Assembly (NCBI GenBank): GCA_025738555.1
Contig: JAOVFP010000005.1
Location: forward strand, 5,766,001-5,830,000
DNA: 64,000 nucleotides
From: Cyathus striatus
Lineage: Eukaryota; Basidiomycota; Agaricomycetes; Agaricales; Nidulariaceae
Direction: 5' to 3'
Shown: positions 42,459-54,378 of the stretch, in pieces
Layout: each line of letters opens with the position of its first letter
How positions within the stretch are numbered: position 1 is the first letter of the stretch
The notes under the pieces: model-generated
What the model was told of the DNA's origin: nothing
What the model saw: the letters and a program-made list of their open reading frames with translations, nothing else
Database searches by the model: none
Program-made: the position numbers and the translations under genes

Positions 42459-44067
42459 TCACTTCTTTACATCTATCCGTCTTATCAAAGACATGGGAAT
42501 AATCTTGATATCCACCCCTTCCACGATTAAAGGCTCCACATCTAAGTCCTGGATCGTGTCCAAACCGCTTATGCCCAAATGTATTGAACACATTTTCGCA
42601 AAGCCGACTGGTTCAGCTTCCGGGTGCCGCATTTTGAGCAAGTTCAACACTGATTCGAGATACCCCCAGCTACTATATTGGCATGGCATGACGACAAGTT
42701 TTTGTAGATTTGGAACCAAGGGATCATCGTGGGGTGACAGGAGCAATAAGTCGAGATAAGACATTGGTATATCAAGTCCATTCCGGTTTACCAATCTCAA
42801 GCAAGTCAGATTAGGAGCAAGGCGTAAAATGGCATTGAGGGCTGCTAATTTTGAAACATGACCGATCGTAAGAGTGGTGAGAGACTTCGAGTGAGAAAAA
42901 ATGAAGCCTTCCAAACTGTCTGATTGAGTCTGTTGCAATGATTAAATTTATTGTCGTACTTGCGAAAGAGCACGGTGCACTAAGTACCTTAAAAGTAACT
43001 TCCAGGTCCTGCAGGTTTGGAGCGTTTATGTTATCATAAAATGTATTACGAAGTACGACCGTGATGGAAAGCTTTCGGAGACTGGATAAACGTACACTTC
43101 CATCGACAGGTCCGTGCCTGATATCGCCACTGATGTTGAGGGTTTCCAGAAAGGGGCATTCACGAGCAAAATATAAAATATCTGCCTCGCTCATACTAGT
43201 GATTTGTTTTGCTCCAGCATAAGTAAACTCCTTCAAATTCTCTTTCGGCACTACTGAAAATGGAGCAAAACCCCGGACGGTCAAAGAGGACAAATTTGAA
43301 GCATGTTGCAAAAAAAATAGTTTTTTAGGCATGGCTCCTTCCAAATTGCCACGACGCGCTCGACACGAACCTACGTGAAATTCCTTCAGTGCGTAGAGAT
43401 TTAAATTTTCGTTTTTCCAGACGTCAAAGGACTTGGCAGGAACTGTAATGTAAAGCTCGCCCCATCGTTCATGATAAGGAACAAGAGATTTCAAGACATT
43501 TCTTCCTAAAGATAAATCCCAGCACTCTTCAAGAAAGATTCGAAAGCTTAACGGAAGATTGGCCGCTCTCGATGCCCAAAGATTTATGGCGTTTGCGATA
43601 TTATTACGGGCTTGGAATTCCATGTCCATGATACTGGGTCGTGAGGGAGAAAGAGAGATAAATGTCCACAATATAGGGGTATTCAATGCTATTTCTCTCC
43701 AAGAACTGCAGACCTGTGTGAGTTGCAAAGGTGCAACCTCCGTAGAGAGTGAAGAAATCCAGCTATCCGACAGACGCTCTGCAATTGTCGGAAGACAACA
43801 ATAAAAAATACGTCCAATTATTTCAGGAGGCAGTTGTCGAAATGGTGGTAACAGCGCTTGATGCGATTTAAGGTCTTGTTGAAGATTATCTCTGCGCTCG
43901 ATAAGGCCATTGAGAACTGATAGAATCTTCTCAATTTCGGTGTCCACACATTCGATTTTATTCTTGGTATTGTCACAGTATAGCTTAATTCCCACTGCTT
44001 CTTCTATTGTTGGGTAGCAATTGGTGGAAAAGAGATGAGCAAATGGTGAGGCCACTGTGTCGTTCAT
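42459..44067 (-). CDS. F-box protein with leucine-rich C-terminal part
   Basis: Predicted substrate-recognition subunit of an SCF ubiquitin ligase. Two exons, 44067-42988 and 42929-42459; 516 aa; intron GTACTT..CAACAG in phase. N-terminal coiled coil (ECVDTEIEKILSVLNGLIER), then the F-box at residues ~75-125 (LPPEIIGRIFYCCLP ... LTQVCSSWREIALNTPILW), in the form typical of the large Agaricomycete F-box family. The remainder has irregular leucine-rich stretches (SNLSSLTVRGF, CPFLETLNISG, LSSLRKLSITV, APNLQDLEV, LAPNLTCLRLVN), consistent with a diverged LRR. Members of this family are numerous and their targets unknown. Confidence 0.85.
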
Positions 44068-45051
44068 AGTATTTCAAAACTTGATGTTCGCTAAAATAAA
44101 CTTGGTTAGCAGCCCCATCGTTCTGACGCAGGCAAGTTTTACGCTTCGCGTCTGGTATCCGTAAGTTTTATAGGGTTTTACAGTGTTGGCTTGCGAAGAG
44201 ACAAAGAAGAAGACAGACTTTGTACCAGGACTGGAGCGAGCGAGGTGACAGGAGGAGGAACCAATTTCCAGCTACTCAGTTGAACTCCGATTGAATATTT
44301 CAAATTCATTTCAAGGGTCTTAGAATACACGACCAAAGCAAAACGGTCGTCACGTCGACGCCCGTCGCCCGCGGCTTGCCTGCGACCCCGAACGAGTACG
44401 TACTGGACAACGGCGCGCTTGTTCTTGGCTCGGTCTGTTCTTTGCTGTTCGTTCAGTGCATCTATGTAATGATCTCTTCAAAAAATGACTCCTTGACTCT
44501 GAGCTGCTTGGAATCTCAAGAAATAGCAAATTTACGATCCCCTGGGCCGCTTTCCATTGCCAATACACCCTGGGTGTCTCTCAGTTAACCTCAACAACCC
44601 TTATTATCGCATTTCTCAGTTCCCCATTGGTTGATGAAAATGCCCACTTAGCTGTCTAGGCTCATCATTCCAAAATAGAATCTCTCATACGGCACGCCGA
44701 GTGTCAAGTGGCATAGCAGCAATGGACAAACGGACATTGGGCGGTTTCTATAAATCAAATCACCTTGTCAGTTGGTTGATTTTGCTCTGACGGCCTTTCA
44801 ACCATTGTTGACAATTGGTTTATCTGCAACGTTCTCTTTCCTCTTTTCCGTCTTCTTTCATTCATCTCAAGTTTCACAACGCACTCTCGAAGAGTTCCAG
44901 GTCACACACACCCTCCGTCCATTCTTTTCAACGCTCCTTAACATTTCGATATCTTTGGATACCATATAACGTTCGCAAAAGTTCCAATCGTACGTTCGCT
45001 TCTAATAGATGAAAAGAAAGGCTCGTTTTCATTCAAATGATGTGACAGAAA
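44068..45051. other. Divergent intergenic region
   Basis: Between the F-box gene (minus) and the small secreted-protein gene (plus). TATAAAT at 44749-44755 is a candidate TATA for the rightward gene, about 300 bp from its ATG, leaving room for a long leader or leader intron. No gene supported inside. Confidence 0.4.
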
Positions 45052-45381
45052 ATGCTATTCACACCAATTCTCTCTATCGTCGTTTTCATTTTTACGTTCT
45101 TTACTGCTGTTTACGGTTCACCGCTTGCGGCGAGACCAGGTACACTTATGGGTCGATCTTACACTGAGCACGGCCACGACACTGTGAGCCAAGACGTCAT
45201 TCCGCCGGTGGAAGATTTGGAGCGCGGAAAACGGTTCCATCTCAGGCTGAAGAGGTTCAGAACACATCAAGTCAAAATTAGAGCTGAAGCTCTTATACTG
45301 GAAGAGAATACCCCACCTACCTCTGTTCCCGTTCCAGAGGGACAAAATAATGGGCGTTCTCTCCTACATGACGTCGATTAA
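45052..45381 (+). CDS. Small secreted protein, 109 aa
   Basis: Single exon. The N-terminus MLFTPILSIVVFIFTFFTAV followed by YG-SPLA is a clear signal peptide with a likely cleavage after Gly22. The mature ~87 residues are basic with RGKRFHLRLKRFR, and have no cysteines and no known domain. KR and RLKR pairs could be Kex2 sites, so processing to shorter peptides is possible (inference). Not recognised; small secreted proteins of this kind are common in basidiomycetes. Confidence 0.65.
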   Translation: MLFTPILSIVVFIFTFFTAVYGSPLAARPGTLMGRSYTEHGHDTVSQDVIPPVEDLERGKRFHLRLKRFRTHQVKIRAEALILEENTPPTSVPVPEGQNNGRSLLHDVD

Positions 45382-45855
45382 ACGGTGATTTCAACATCCT
45401 AGACAGGTGCAGGATTTATGAGTTCATATTACTTTAGTAAGACTTGCTGCGCTGGTTTCATTTGAATGACGCTTACTATTCATTCAGTCGACAGGATCGT
45501 CCTTTCTTAACTCTGTACGCTCGTCTGGAACGTTGATATGCGTTGATGTATACAGCATTCCGCCCATTGCATGGGTCTGTAAATTTTGTAATCGACTTTG
45601 AAAGTTATGCTCTGGCTAAATTGAAACTACTACATTAACTTAATGATATTTACCTGCAGTTCTGAGTATTGCAAGTTTAAGGATACCGTGGAACTACTAT
45701 CTACCATTCCGTACTGAACTCAAGCCAAACTCATAGAATGCTTCTAGCTGTTCTCCAAGGCCAACCTCACTATTCTGTGCTTCAAACATGAACTATTGCC
45801 TCGTAAATCGCATAAAGATCACTGCATAGTGTAAGATATATAGGTAACTGGAAGG
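45382..45855. other. Intergenic
   Basis: 3' flank of the secreted-protein gene and 5' flank of the next ORF. No feature beyond the TATA box at its end. Confidence 0.4.
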
Positions 45856-45862
45856 TATAAAA
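45856..45862 (+). promoter_or_regulatory. TATA box that argues for a downstream start
   Basis: TATAAAA sits only 9 bp before the first in-frame ATG (45865). Transcription would normally begin beyond that ATG, so the ATG at 45901 or the one at 45985 is the more likely start. Confidence 0.45.
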
Positions 45863-45864
45863 GG

Positions 45865-46866
45865 ATGTGCATGAAGGGCGTTCTCTCGGTAGTAACATTT
45901 ATGGAGTCGTATGTGATATGTCTAGTATATCTTCTCATTTCGTTCATTGCAATTCTCTATGATCCCCCTCCACTCCTCACCACGATGATCGCAAACCGCC
46001 AGATCAGGCGGCACACATCGTCCCCGCGCCAAGTCATGGAGCAAGTGGACGTGCAAAACGACGTAGGGACCGACAGTCCCAGCACCAATGGCGATAGACT
46101 CGTTTTCCCAGTTATCGACAGCGATGAGATGTCATTTATACACGACGTCGCTTCGAGTTCTCTTCCGGATATCCTTCCCGACGAGGACTTGTCCCTCTTA
46201 GACTTCGCGATATCGTTTTCCGCTCAAGTTCTCGTGATTGGAGTGCTTCGTTGGAGGTCGACAGCGGATATCGACACACGCGGTACTCTAGACGCAGACT
46301 CCATTTCCCACACTGCGAAGGAATTATATTTCAGGTATTTCGCCAACAAAGGCGATATTCAACGCGCTGCCACGCGAGAGAGACTGCAATGTCTCCAGCG
46401 CGGAGCAGATTGTCACATGCGGGCTGCCATAGGGTCGGCGGCCATCGTTCATATTGTGATACAAGTGTTATTGAAACTCGATGCTGAACCCGAAATCAGG
46501 CCAGCATTCGAGGCCTTTTACGACCGTCCGTGTCGTGAACAATACCGTACCGCTATGGTGCGATATCCGAGTGTCGAATTCATCATATTCGACATCCTGA
46601 GATCGCACCGACCTCAACGGTCGATGTGGACCATTGCACGCCGCTGCCTTGGCTGTATGGCGGCGTCTCCCGCGGGAGAGCTGGATCTCGAGGCGGCAAG
46701 ATCCATACGGGAGCCAAATGAGCTTTTCGACCCCTCCAAGAGTAATGCAGAGGCATTTGAATTGGTGGCTGGGATTATTATCTCAGTCATTGCGCACAAT
46801 GGAAGTATTGACATGAACGAAGACTCTGAAGGAATTGTGGGGATGGTCAAAAGGAAGTCCACGTGA
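45865..46866 (+). CDS. Uncharacterised protein, up to 333 aa
   Basis: One open exon, stop at 46864-46866. Not recognised. The first ~35 codons encode a hydrophobic run (SYVICLVYLLISFIAILYD) that could be a membrane anchor or simply 5' leader. From MIANRQIRRH (45985) the protein is soluble: an acidic Ser-rich segment (DSDEMSFIHDVASSSLPDIL), then a mixed alpha region with LSLLDFAISFSAQVLVIGV, RAAIGSAAIVHIVIQVLLKL and ELVAGIIISVIAHNGSIDMN. These look like buried helices rather than TM segments. GC-rich codon use resembles a real gene. Start choice is discussed under the TATA box. Confidence 0.6.
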   Translation: MCMKGVLSVVTFMESYVICLVYLLISFIAILYDPPPLLTTMIANRQIRRHTSSPRQVMEQVDVQNDVGTDSPSTNGDRLVFPVIDSDEMSFIHDVASSSLPDILPDEDLSLLDFAISFSAQVLVIGVLRWRSTADIDTRGTLDADSISHTAKELYFRYFANKGDIQRAATRERLQCLQRGADCHMRAAIGSAAIVHIVIQVLLKLDAEPEIRPAFEAFYDRPCREQYRTAMVRYPSVEFIIFDILRSHRPQRSMWTIARRCLGCMAASPAGELDLEAARSIREPNELFDPSKSNAEAFELVAGIIISVIAHNGSIDMNEDSEGIVGMVKRKST

Positions 46867-47214
46867 AATGTAATATAATAAATAGCATTACATATTATTC
46901 CCCAACCCACACCGAATTTACATGAGAATATCGCTCAAAAAGATCATGAATTTCTCTCTACATAATGCAGCATACTTCTCTCTACCTGACGCTACCAATA
47001 AGGTTGGCACGTATGTCCAGCCTGAACGCTGACGCAACGCGTACGTGCCAAGTGCTTGGCACGTATATTTCCTTCGCCTAGGGCCCACTTTGGGACTTGA
47101 GCCTCCTGCACAGTTCACGTAAGTACGCTCCCAACCACATGATTGACACATGAACATACAATACAACACACAAGTTAACTTCCAATAATTACGCTCGATC
47201 TTACTGCTTCTAGA
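46867..47214. other. Intergenic between genes that converge
   Basis: Holds three copies of TTGGCACGTA: one at 47004-47013, and an inverted pair at 47042-47065. No gene. Confidence 0.5.
47042..47065. repeat. Perfect 10-bp inverted repeat, 4-nt loop
   Basis: TACGTGCCAA (47042-47051), GTGC, TTGGCACGTA (47056-47065), with a third copy of TTGGCACGTA at 47004. Lies downstream of two genes that converge; could be a 3'-end hairpin or protein site. Confidence 0.6.
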
Positions 47215-49935
47215 TTATGTACTTTTTATGAACGGAAACCACGAATGTATCCGAGGGTCCCACTTGAGTAAGGTACTATCAAAGGTATTCATTTCTTCCA
47301 GCGACGTTGGTAGTTGAAGTTTATCACACACAACGATCAAATCCTTGACGAACTGGGAAAGCTCATTAGTCTTGGCCAAAAGCAAGAAAAGGCGCAACTA
47401 CCTTTAGTCGATCCTGAGACCATTCACCAGCATTCCTTCCCAGATTTCCCGAGTCCGCCGTCTCTACCAGTATAGCACGAGCTAATTCAATTGAATGTCC
47501 AGGTGCTAACTTACCTTCTTCCTGAAGGACGGTAAGTAAATATGAAGAATGAATGAAAGAACCCTCATACCCGTAGAACGCCTGAACATGCACGCATGTA
47601 TGAGGAAAGTTCAGGATGGGCGACAGGAAGCGCATTAATATTATCATATTCCGGTAGGAACGCCCACTTATATCGCTTGTAGAAGTTCGGACGGATGCGA
47701 TTCCAGTCGAACGATATAAATGGTAAGGTAACCTAGTAGAACGTTGCATAAGGAGCAGCTGGCACCCAATCGAAAGGAACCATACGATAAATAGAGCAGA
47801 ACAGATAGCTTGAATTGCAGTGAGTAGTTGGAGCTTGTATTTCATTTCATGGAAAGCATCCGAATCTGACGACGGCAGAGCGTAAGTTCAAAATACACAA
47901 AAGATATAGGAGAACGTACCTTCGGGTATTACCAACAGCAAGTTGTCAAAGCATTCTAGTTGGGCTTCAATGACTCGAATAGCATACCAATATACAAATG
48001 CCTTCTCTTCCGAAGAATAGAGCTCTAACTGGAGTCCGGAGAAGACGATCTCGCGTATGCAAGATAATCTCCACAGGAGCGCAATACTAGGTAGCTGTGC
48101 TAGAATATTCTGGTTTGGAAGGTCCTAACGAAAGGTTTTATTACTTCTGTCACCCGGAAACAGAGATAAACTAACCTCCAGATTCAGTCCATCCACAATT
48201 TCCGTCATTGTACTATATACCGCATGCCATTCAGCAACACTCTTCATGAAGTACCGTCGTCGTCTAGGAGGATTAAACCACAGTGCTCTGATATGGGGCG
48301 TTATTAGCTGTACATGGGAAGTAAAATGGACAGTTTAAGCCGACACATACTTGTGCGGAAAAATCAAGACATGCCTTGTAAAGTGCGCGGTCTAATTTGT
48401 AGAGTGGAGGGGGATCCGGCTTTTCCCATCGTTCGTTGATGCGTTTTATCAGTGTACCGTAAGGTATGCCGACTGTTTCGATAAAAAAACGATCAATCAA
48501 CCACCCTAGGCTGAACTTGTTGAGTATTAATACACCGTCAAAGAAAGTGGACTAATGAATCATTAACGATAGAATGAATTTACTTCGGTAACAAATTACC
48601 TGCATTAAAGCACGTATGTATGGACTATGCATACAGGTATCTGGTGACCATGCTCGAAGGTATCCAACGGTCTCCCAGGTAGAAACATTGTCTGTTACCG
48701 ACATTCGGCTTAGTTCATCCCACCCATCCAAAAGTCGTCGAATGTCACTCCATGTCTCAGTCTGTGGACGAAATGGTATAACACGAATGGGAAGAATGGT
48801 ATTTAGTTTCCGAGCAATGTAGGGGTCAAACGCGCGGCGAGCCAGTGACTCTGAGGGCATTCAGGTATTGACTGTCCTTCTACGGCAGCAGATAAATGCG
48901 CGCTTCGGCGATCGATGACCGAAAGCGCTCAAAGTTCTGAAATATGTTCGTATCGATGATTTGTAGAATCGACTATAACTGGGTTAGCAAGATATATGAG
49001 TCAGAAAAATAGGACAAACTTTTCGTAAAAGAAGTCTGGAGCGCAAAGCGTCCTTCCATTCTGGGGTGACTACCTGGTGTTAGTGATGTCACTCAACAAC
49101 GAAAACTGAGATTAAGTACTTTTTGAAGTTTGTGATATCCATATTATGGCATCATCTAATTTTGAAAGTATGAAATGTGTAGGTACAGCTTCTAATAGCG
49201 ACACGTCGCATTTATCACTTTGCCAATCCTCTCCCTGAAATAGATTCAGTGTCGTCACAAAGCTAGAAACAAAATCACTCACATCTTGCAAACCACCTTT
49301 GCTCAGTTCTCTCCACACTAAGTCACATGATTTTAGTAGCCCTTGAACCGCCACTCTTAATATAATCGTTAAGAGCTCCCGGGGACGAGAGGGATCACTA
49401 GACACCATGAAGTATTCATGTTCAATATGTTGAAGGTAATGCACGTAAAGTAGCGTAAAAACGGTATGTTGTAGAACGCTTCCATTGTGCCACTCCATCT
49501 GTAGCAATGAATAATGGAAACAAAAAGGGAAAACCTAGACATACTTCTAGAGAAAATGACTTGTCTATAATCCAACAAATTTCCTCTGGAAGTGGTGGAT
49601 CCAAAGGATCAAACGATGTGGCTTTCACGTCAGGTTTTATCAGACCACTATCGAGTCGGGGTTCTCCTATCTGTAAATGTCGATGAGATATCTCCAAATC
49701 CCGACATAACCAACACCGACCTCAAATGCGCTCATAGCGTCTTGTAAAGAAAATCCATCCATAAATACCATTTCTTCTGGATGAATATCTTCAAACAACC
49801 TTGATCTACATCCATGCATTGGCTTCATTCGACATTGGGCAACATACCGGCTGCGGCCTCCTCAAACAACGACGTCACGTCCTCGAACTCGCAAGCAGCA
49901 CCCGGACCCCCATAATCTTGAGTGTACGCGTCCAT
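47215..49935 (-). CDS. NAA35: N-alpha-acetyltransferase 35, NatC auxiliary subunit (Mak10)
   Basis: Large non-catalytic scaffold of the NatC complex (with NAA30 and NAA38), which acetylates Met-Leu/Ile/Phe-type N-termini at the ribosome. Start MDAYTQDYGG at 49935; exon 1 49935-49848 (EFEDVTSLFEEAA), exon 2 49788-49721 (DGFSLQDAMSAFE), exon 3 49670-49545 (IGEPRLDSGL...FDPLDPPLPEEICWIIDKSF), exon 4 from 49498 (MEWHNGSVLQHTVFTLLYVH). Then about nine more short exons: RRAFDPYIARKLNTILPIRV, TFFDGVLILNKFSLGWLIDR, FNPPRRRRYFMKSVAEWHAV, FVYWYAIRVIEAQLECFDNL, and a last exon ending KWDPRIHSWFPFIKST. Some introns (e.g. 48 nt in exon 4) keep the frame open. Two one-base deficits, near 48882-48900 (TTT) and 48853-48860 (CCC), interrupt the frame before ESLARRAFDPY. 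In so conserved a gene I suspect draft indels. Confidence 0.88.
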
Positions 49936-50071
49936 TTGAGACCTTGTAGAATATCCTGGCCAAATATTTAAGCAATGAAGCCAGAGATTATAAGTGGATG
50001 GTAAAGTAGATTGAAGACGGAATAAACTTTGGAATTGAGAACTAAACAGAGTGTGTGGCTGTGCTACGAAA
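49936..50071. promoter_or_regulatory. Shared divergent promoter NAA35/MSW1
   Basis: Only 136 bp separate the two start codons, so both promoters and 5' UTRs must share or overlap this interval. No TATA box seen, as is usual for housekeeping genes. Confidence 0.55.
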
Positions 50072-51507
50072 ATGTTCTCTTGCTCCTCCGCGTCTGTTCT
50101 CCGAACTCGGTCAGCGCCCAGCTCAGCATGTCTTGTTCGCCGCTCTTTTAGTTCTTCCCCAAGACTTCTCAACGATGTACCTTCTACAGAGCCAGTGAAG
50201 AGGGAAAACGCGTCGTATTCTCAGGTATTCAACCAACGGGTGTGCCACATGTGAGCGTGCTCGTTGGGTTTCCAATACCGATATTTCACGAAATGCGCGC
50301 AGCTAGGCAATTACCTGGGAGCCCTCTCCAGCTGGGTGAAGCTTCAGAAGAATGCGGCGGCAGAGGACGACCTCATCTTCTCTATTGTCGGATGGCACGC
50401 ACTTACGCTGCCGCAGAACGCGAAGGAGCTTTCGATTTCTCGGTCTGATATGTTGGCCACAATCCTGGCAATTGGAATTGACCCGAAACGTTCTGTTATC
50501 TTCCACCAAGATGACGTGCGTATGTTTCTTCAACGCACACATGTGTGGCCTGACGAGCAATAGAACCGGGCTCATCTCGAATTATCATGGCTGTTGAGTT
50601 GCCTAACGCCAGTTGGAAAGCTGCGAAGGATGACTACGTGGAAGGTGAGCTTCTGCCTCAGTGCCACATTCACATCCACTAACTTATTATAATTACGTTA
50701 GTCACGGCTAGCCGCCTCGCGTAACGCTAACAGCGACGAAGAAGTTGACGAATCGTTGCTCAACACCGGCCTTTTCACATATCCCGTGTTGCAGGCAGCC
50801 GATATCCTAGTATATCGGTAAGCCTATGTGAAAGTGTTCAAGCCTATCACCATTTAATGTTGCCAATAGCACCACGCATGTTCCAGTCGGAGAGGACCAA
50901 ACGCAGCATCTCGAACTTGCACGCGACCTCGCAGATATCTTCAACCGTACATTCAAGTCCAAGTCTTCCAAAACGCCATTCTTTCCATTACCCATACAAG
51001 TGAACGGTGCGTCAATTTACATAATTTGCGGTATTTCAATCTCAAACAGGCCCACCAGCTCCTTCCAGACGCGTCTTGTCATTGAAAGACCCCACCTCTA
51101 AAATGTCCAAATCTGCACCAGACGTACAGTCTCGCATCCTAATGACAGACAGTGCATCCCAAATCAAATCGAAGATCCGCTCTGCAGTAACCGACTCCAT
51201 CCTGGGGATTACCTACGATCCCGAGAACCGCCCAGGAGCTGCCAACCTTTTGACTATCCTCGCAGCTTGCACTGATGAGGATGTAGCCACTGTTGCGGCT
51301 AGGTACGAGGGCTCAAATCACGGACAGCTTAAGAATGATGTTGCGGATGCTGTGGAGGAAATGTTGAGGGGCCCCAGGGTGGAGTTTGAGAAACTTAAGA
51401 ATGAGAAAGCGCATCTTCAGCAAGTGGCAAACGAGGGTGCTGAGAAGGCGAAGGAAAGGTCGGAGGTTACGATGCAAGAGGTTAGAAAGAGGGTTGGACT
51501 GCATTAA
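50072..51507 (+). CDS. MSW1: Mitochondrial tryptophanyl-tRNA synthetase
   Basis: Class I aminoacyl-tRNA synthetase charging tRNA-Trp in mitochondria. Exons: 50072-50250, 50303-50515, 50564-50644, 50702-50817, 50870-51006 and 51050-51507. The N-terminus ([30 protein letters not shown]) is a typical Arg/Ser-rich import sequence, hence the mitochondrial assignment. HIGH-equivalent: [18 protein letters not shown] across the first intron. Others: [44 protein letters not shown] and KMSKSAPD (51100-51123). C-terminal helices [13 protein letters not shown]. The length is 394 aa if one base is added near 50200-50215 (GAGGGAAAACGCG), where the frame of the presequence and that of [11 protein letters not shown] differ. 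This single shift in an otherwise perfect essential gene is probably a draft indel. Confidence 0.9.
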
Positions 51508-51777
51508 TTTTTGCTTGGGACATAATATTTTACCGGTTATTTACGGCACTAATTAGAATGTAATCAACAGGAACACATTAATCAACTCCACCACTTATAG
51601 GTTATAACGGCCCTCCATGTGTCGTGTGTTACTTCCTGCACCACAATACGACTGGCATATAGAAGGTACGTCCATGACGGCACGGTCTCTTGATAACAAC
51701 ATCCTGTGGTCTTCAAGATGCATGGTCACGAGTGGAAGAAGTCCATCCTTCTCCGGCCCGTCAATAGGCAAAAAACA
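51508..51777. other. Intergenic, 3' flank of MSW1
   Basis: Short spacer with no feature other than the promoter of the next gene at its end. Confidence 0.4.
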
Positions 51778-51784
51778 TATAAAT
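51778..51784 (+). promoter_or_regulatory. TATA box of the six-hairpin glycosidase gene
   Basis: TATAAAT 50 bp upstream of the ATG at 51834, in an otherwise mixed-composition flank. Confidence 0.5.
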
Positions 51785-51833
51785 ATAACTGACAGTAGCT
51801 AGCTTCCTCTAGCTATTCTTCATTTCTAGGCCA

Positions 51834-54289
51834 ATGAGGTTTCCAATATTGACCGCGTCGGTGCTTCTACTTCCTGCCACTTTTGCAGCACCCCCAATAA
51901 ATCGCCATGCCATCGTTTCCAAATTCAATCCTGTTCGAAACGCATCCAGTCCAAGCACTCCAATGCAGATTGGAAATGGAAACTTTGCATTCGGGGCGGA
52001 CATAACAGGGCTGCAGACGTTCTTGCCTTGGGCTATCCTCTCTTCGTGGGGTTGGAAAAATGACAGCCTCCCCGTAGGCATTACACAGGCAGATATTGAG
52101 GCATACCGCGGTGTGAGCTGGGATAACCACGGTAGAGAAGTACGTTATGACTTCGGAGGTGGTAATCCAATTGAACAATGGCTCATTTCGAATCCAAATC
52201 GTGTTAACCTTGGCCGGGTGGGACTTATATTTCTCGATGAAAATGGAGGGGTAAGAAACGTTACTGAGGATGATTTGCAGAGCAAAGGGCTGCAGTTGGA
52301 TCTCTGGAGCGGTGTTTTGACGAGCAAGTTTGAACTGGATGGGGAGGAAGTAGTTGTTCAAACTGCCTCGGCGCAGGACGATAACATTATTGGGACCAAA
52401 GTAGAGTCAAGGTTGGTTCAGCAAGGGAAGCTTTGCTGTATTCGTTGATTTTCCATGGAACGACGGAAGCATGAAGTTTAGCGCGCCGTTTGTTGGGACC
52501 TTTGCAGACAATACGACTTCAAAGCACACGACTACGTTGAACACCCGATCAAAGAGGGATATTCAAGCAGAAATCATGCACACATTAGACAGTGCAATGT
52601 TCGTCACGTCCCTTGGAGGAGACAAATTTTCGGTGAAACAAGACCCGCCGTCGACGCATAGATATACTCTTCTCCCAGACCAAAAGTCGGCTTCGTTCTC
52701 GGTCAATATAGCTTTCGGAAAATCGTCTCGCTCATCCCTTCCATCGGTCCCATCTACCTTCAACTCCTCGACGAGCACGTGGAACTCGTACTGGGCCAAT
52801 AGCGGTTTTGTGGACGTCATGAGCGGAAGCACTGACCCCAGAGCACAAGAACTACAAAGGAGGATTATCCTTTCGAGGTATCTAATGCGAGTCAACGAAG
52901 CAGGGGATCTTCCGCCTCAAGAGGTACGTAGGAGTTGTACTTCATAGACTTCAGGTAAAGTCGCTCGAAAGCTGAAGGATTTGTGTAGTCTGGTCTGGTT
53001 AACAACGGATGGGTATGTTCATTTTGCTCATATATATATATTCACTGGTCTAAAGCATGCTTTTGTCTTATAAAGTATGGGTGAGTGTCGTATTCCCAGC
53101 ATTATAGCTTGCACGATCTTACTCCTGAGTAGGAAGTTCCACATGGGTAAGTAATGTTTTATATCGTATAAGTATCAACTATCCTGAGACACTAGTTCCA
53201 GAGATGTACTTCTGGCACTGCATCCACTGGGGTCTCTGGTCAAACTGGGACCTCCTACATCGCTCCAGCAATGTGTACTCGGACTTCCTTGCCAGCTCCA
53301 TAGCCCGCTCACAAATTCAACAAGGCTGGCCCGCTGGTGCACGTTGGCCCAAGATGACTGACCCCCAAGGTCGAAGTGCTCCCGGTGAGATAAACAATCT
53401 GTTAATATGGGAACAGGTGCATCCCATCATTTTTGCGGAGTACGAGTATCGCTCCGTTTCTACAGCCCAGCAAAAGAATCAGATATTGCAAAAGTGGAGA
53501 GACGTGGTAAAAGAGACTGCAGATTGGATGGCGGTGTTTGCGTGGTCAAATATGACTAGTGGAGTCTTTGATATCGGACCACCGATGTATGTGGTAAGTG
53601 AAGACACGAACCCGAATGCCACAAGGAATGCAGCGTTCGAGTTGGCATACTGGAGGCTAGGGTTGAAGATGGCGGAAGATTGGATGTCGAGGCTGGACGG
53701 ATCTGAAAGCACTACTGGAACATGGAAAAACGTAAGAGAAAACTTGGCGCCATTACCTACCGACAAGGAAAATATAACCTACATAGTGTACGAGGGGATT
53801 GAAGACAACTTCTGGACCGATCTACAATATACTAGCGATCATCCGTCATTGGTGGGATTGCATGGGTGGTTGCCTAACATAGAGGGGGTGGATATAAACA
53901 TCGCGAATAAGACCATGGTGAAGGTCTGGGACTCTTGGAATGCGACAGATTTCTGGGGGTAAGCTCCTTAATGCCTGGACTATATATGGTGCTTAAGATG
54001 TTCCACTAGATGGGATTTCGGAATGCTCGCTATGGGTGCAGCGCGACAAGGTCTTTCAGACCGAGCTATCGAATGGTTGTTAGATCCACACTTCCAGTTT
54101 GACGATGTTGGAATGCCACTCGGAGGCGTTAAGGTTCCAACTCCGTACTTCCCTGGATCAGGATCGTTACTGCTGGCGATTGCAATGATGGCGAAAGGAT
54201 GGGATGGAAGTGAGAATCTGGGCTCTGCTCCTGGTTTCCCAAAAACAGGATGGGCTGTAAGAACAGAAGGAATCGCATCGGTATTGTGA
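51834..54289 (+). CDS. Secreted six-hairpin glycosidase-like protein
   Basis: Predicted extracellular (alpha/alpha)6-barrel protein of the six-hairpin glycosidase superfamily; substrate not deducible. The signal peptide is MRFPILTASVLLLPATFAA. Beta-sandwich N-part: NPVRNASSPSTPMQIGNGNF (a GNGNFAFGAD-type start seen in this group). Barrel: ILSRYLMRVNEAGDLPPQE | SGLVNNGW | YGKFHM | EMYFWHCIHWGLW, assembled over three tiny exons at 52990-53160, then QGWPAGARWPKMTDPQGRSA, NNLLIWEQVHPIIFAEYEYR, a last-but-one junction DFWG|WDFGMLAMGAARQG at 53958/54009, and the stop at 54287. Likely catalytic acids lie in the WEQxHP and WDFGM regions by analogy (inference). One extra T at about 52431-52434 (AAGCTTTGCTG) breaks the frame between QQGKL and AVFVDFPWNDG; probable indel. 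Confidence 0.75.
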
Positions 54290-54378
54290 ATGAAACTAAC
54301 TCGAATATATATACTTATATACAGTACAATGCTTAAATGAATGTGTAACTGTCTAATGTTCGGGATCTCTGTCCACAT

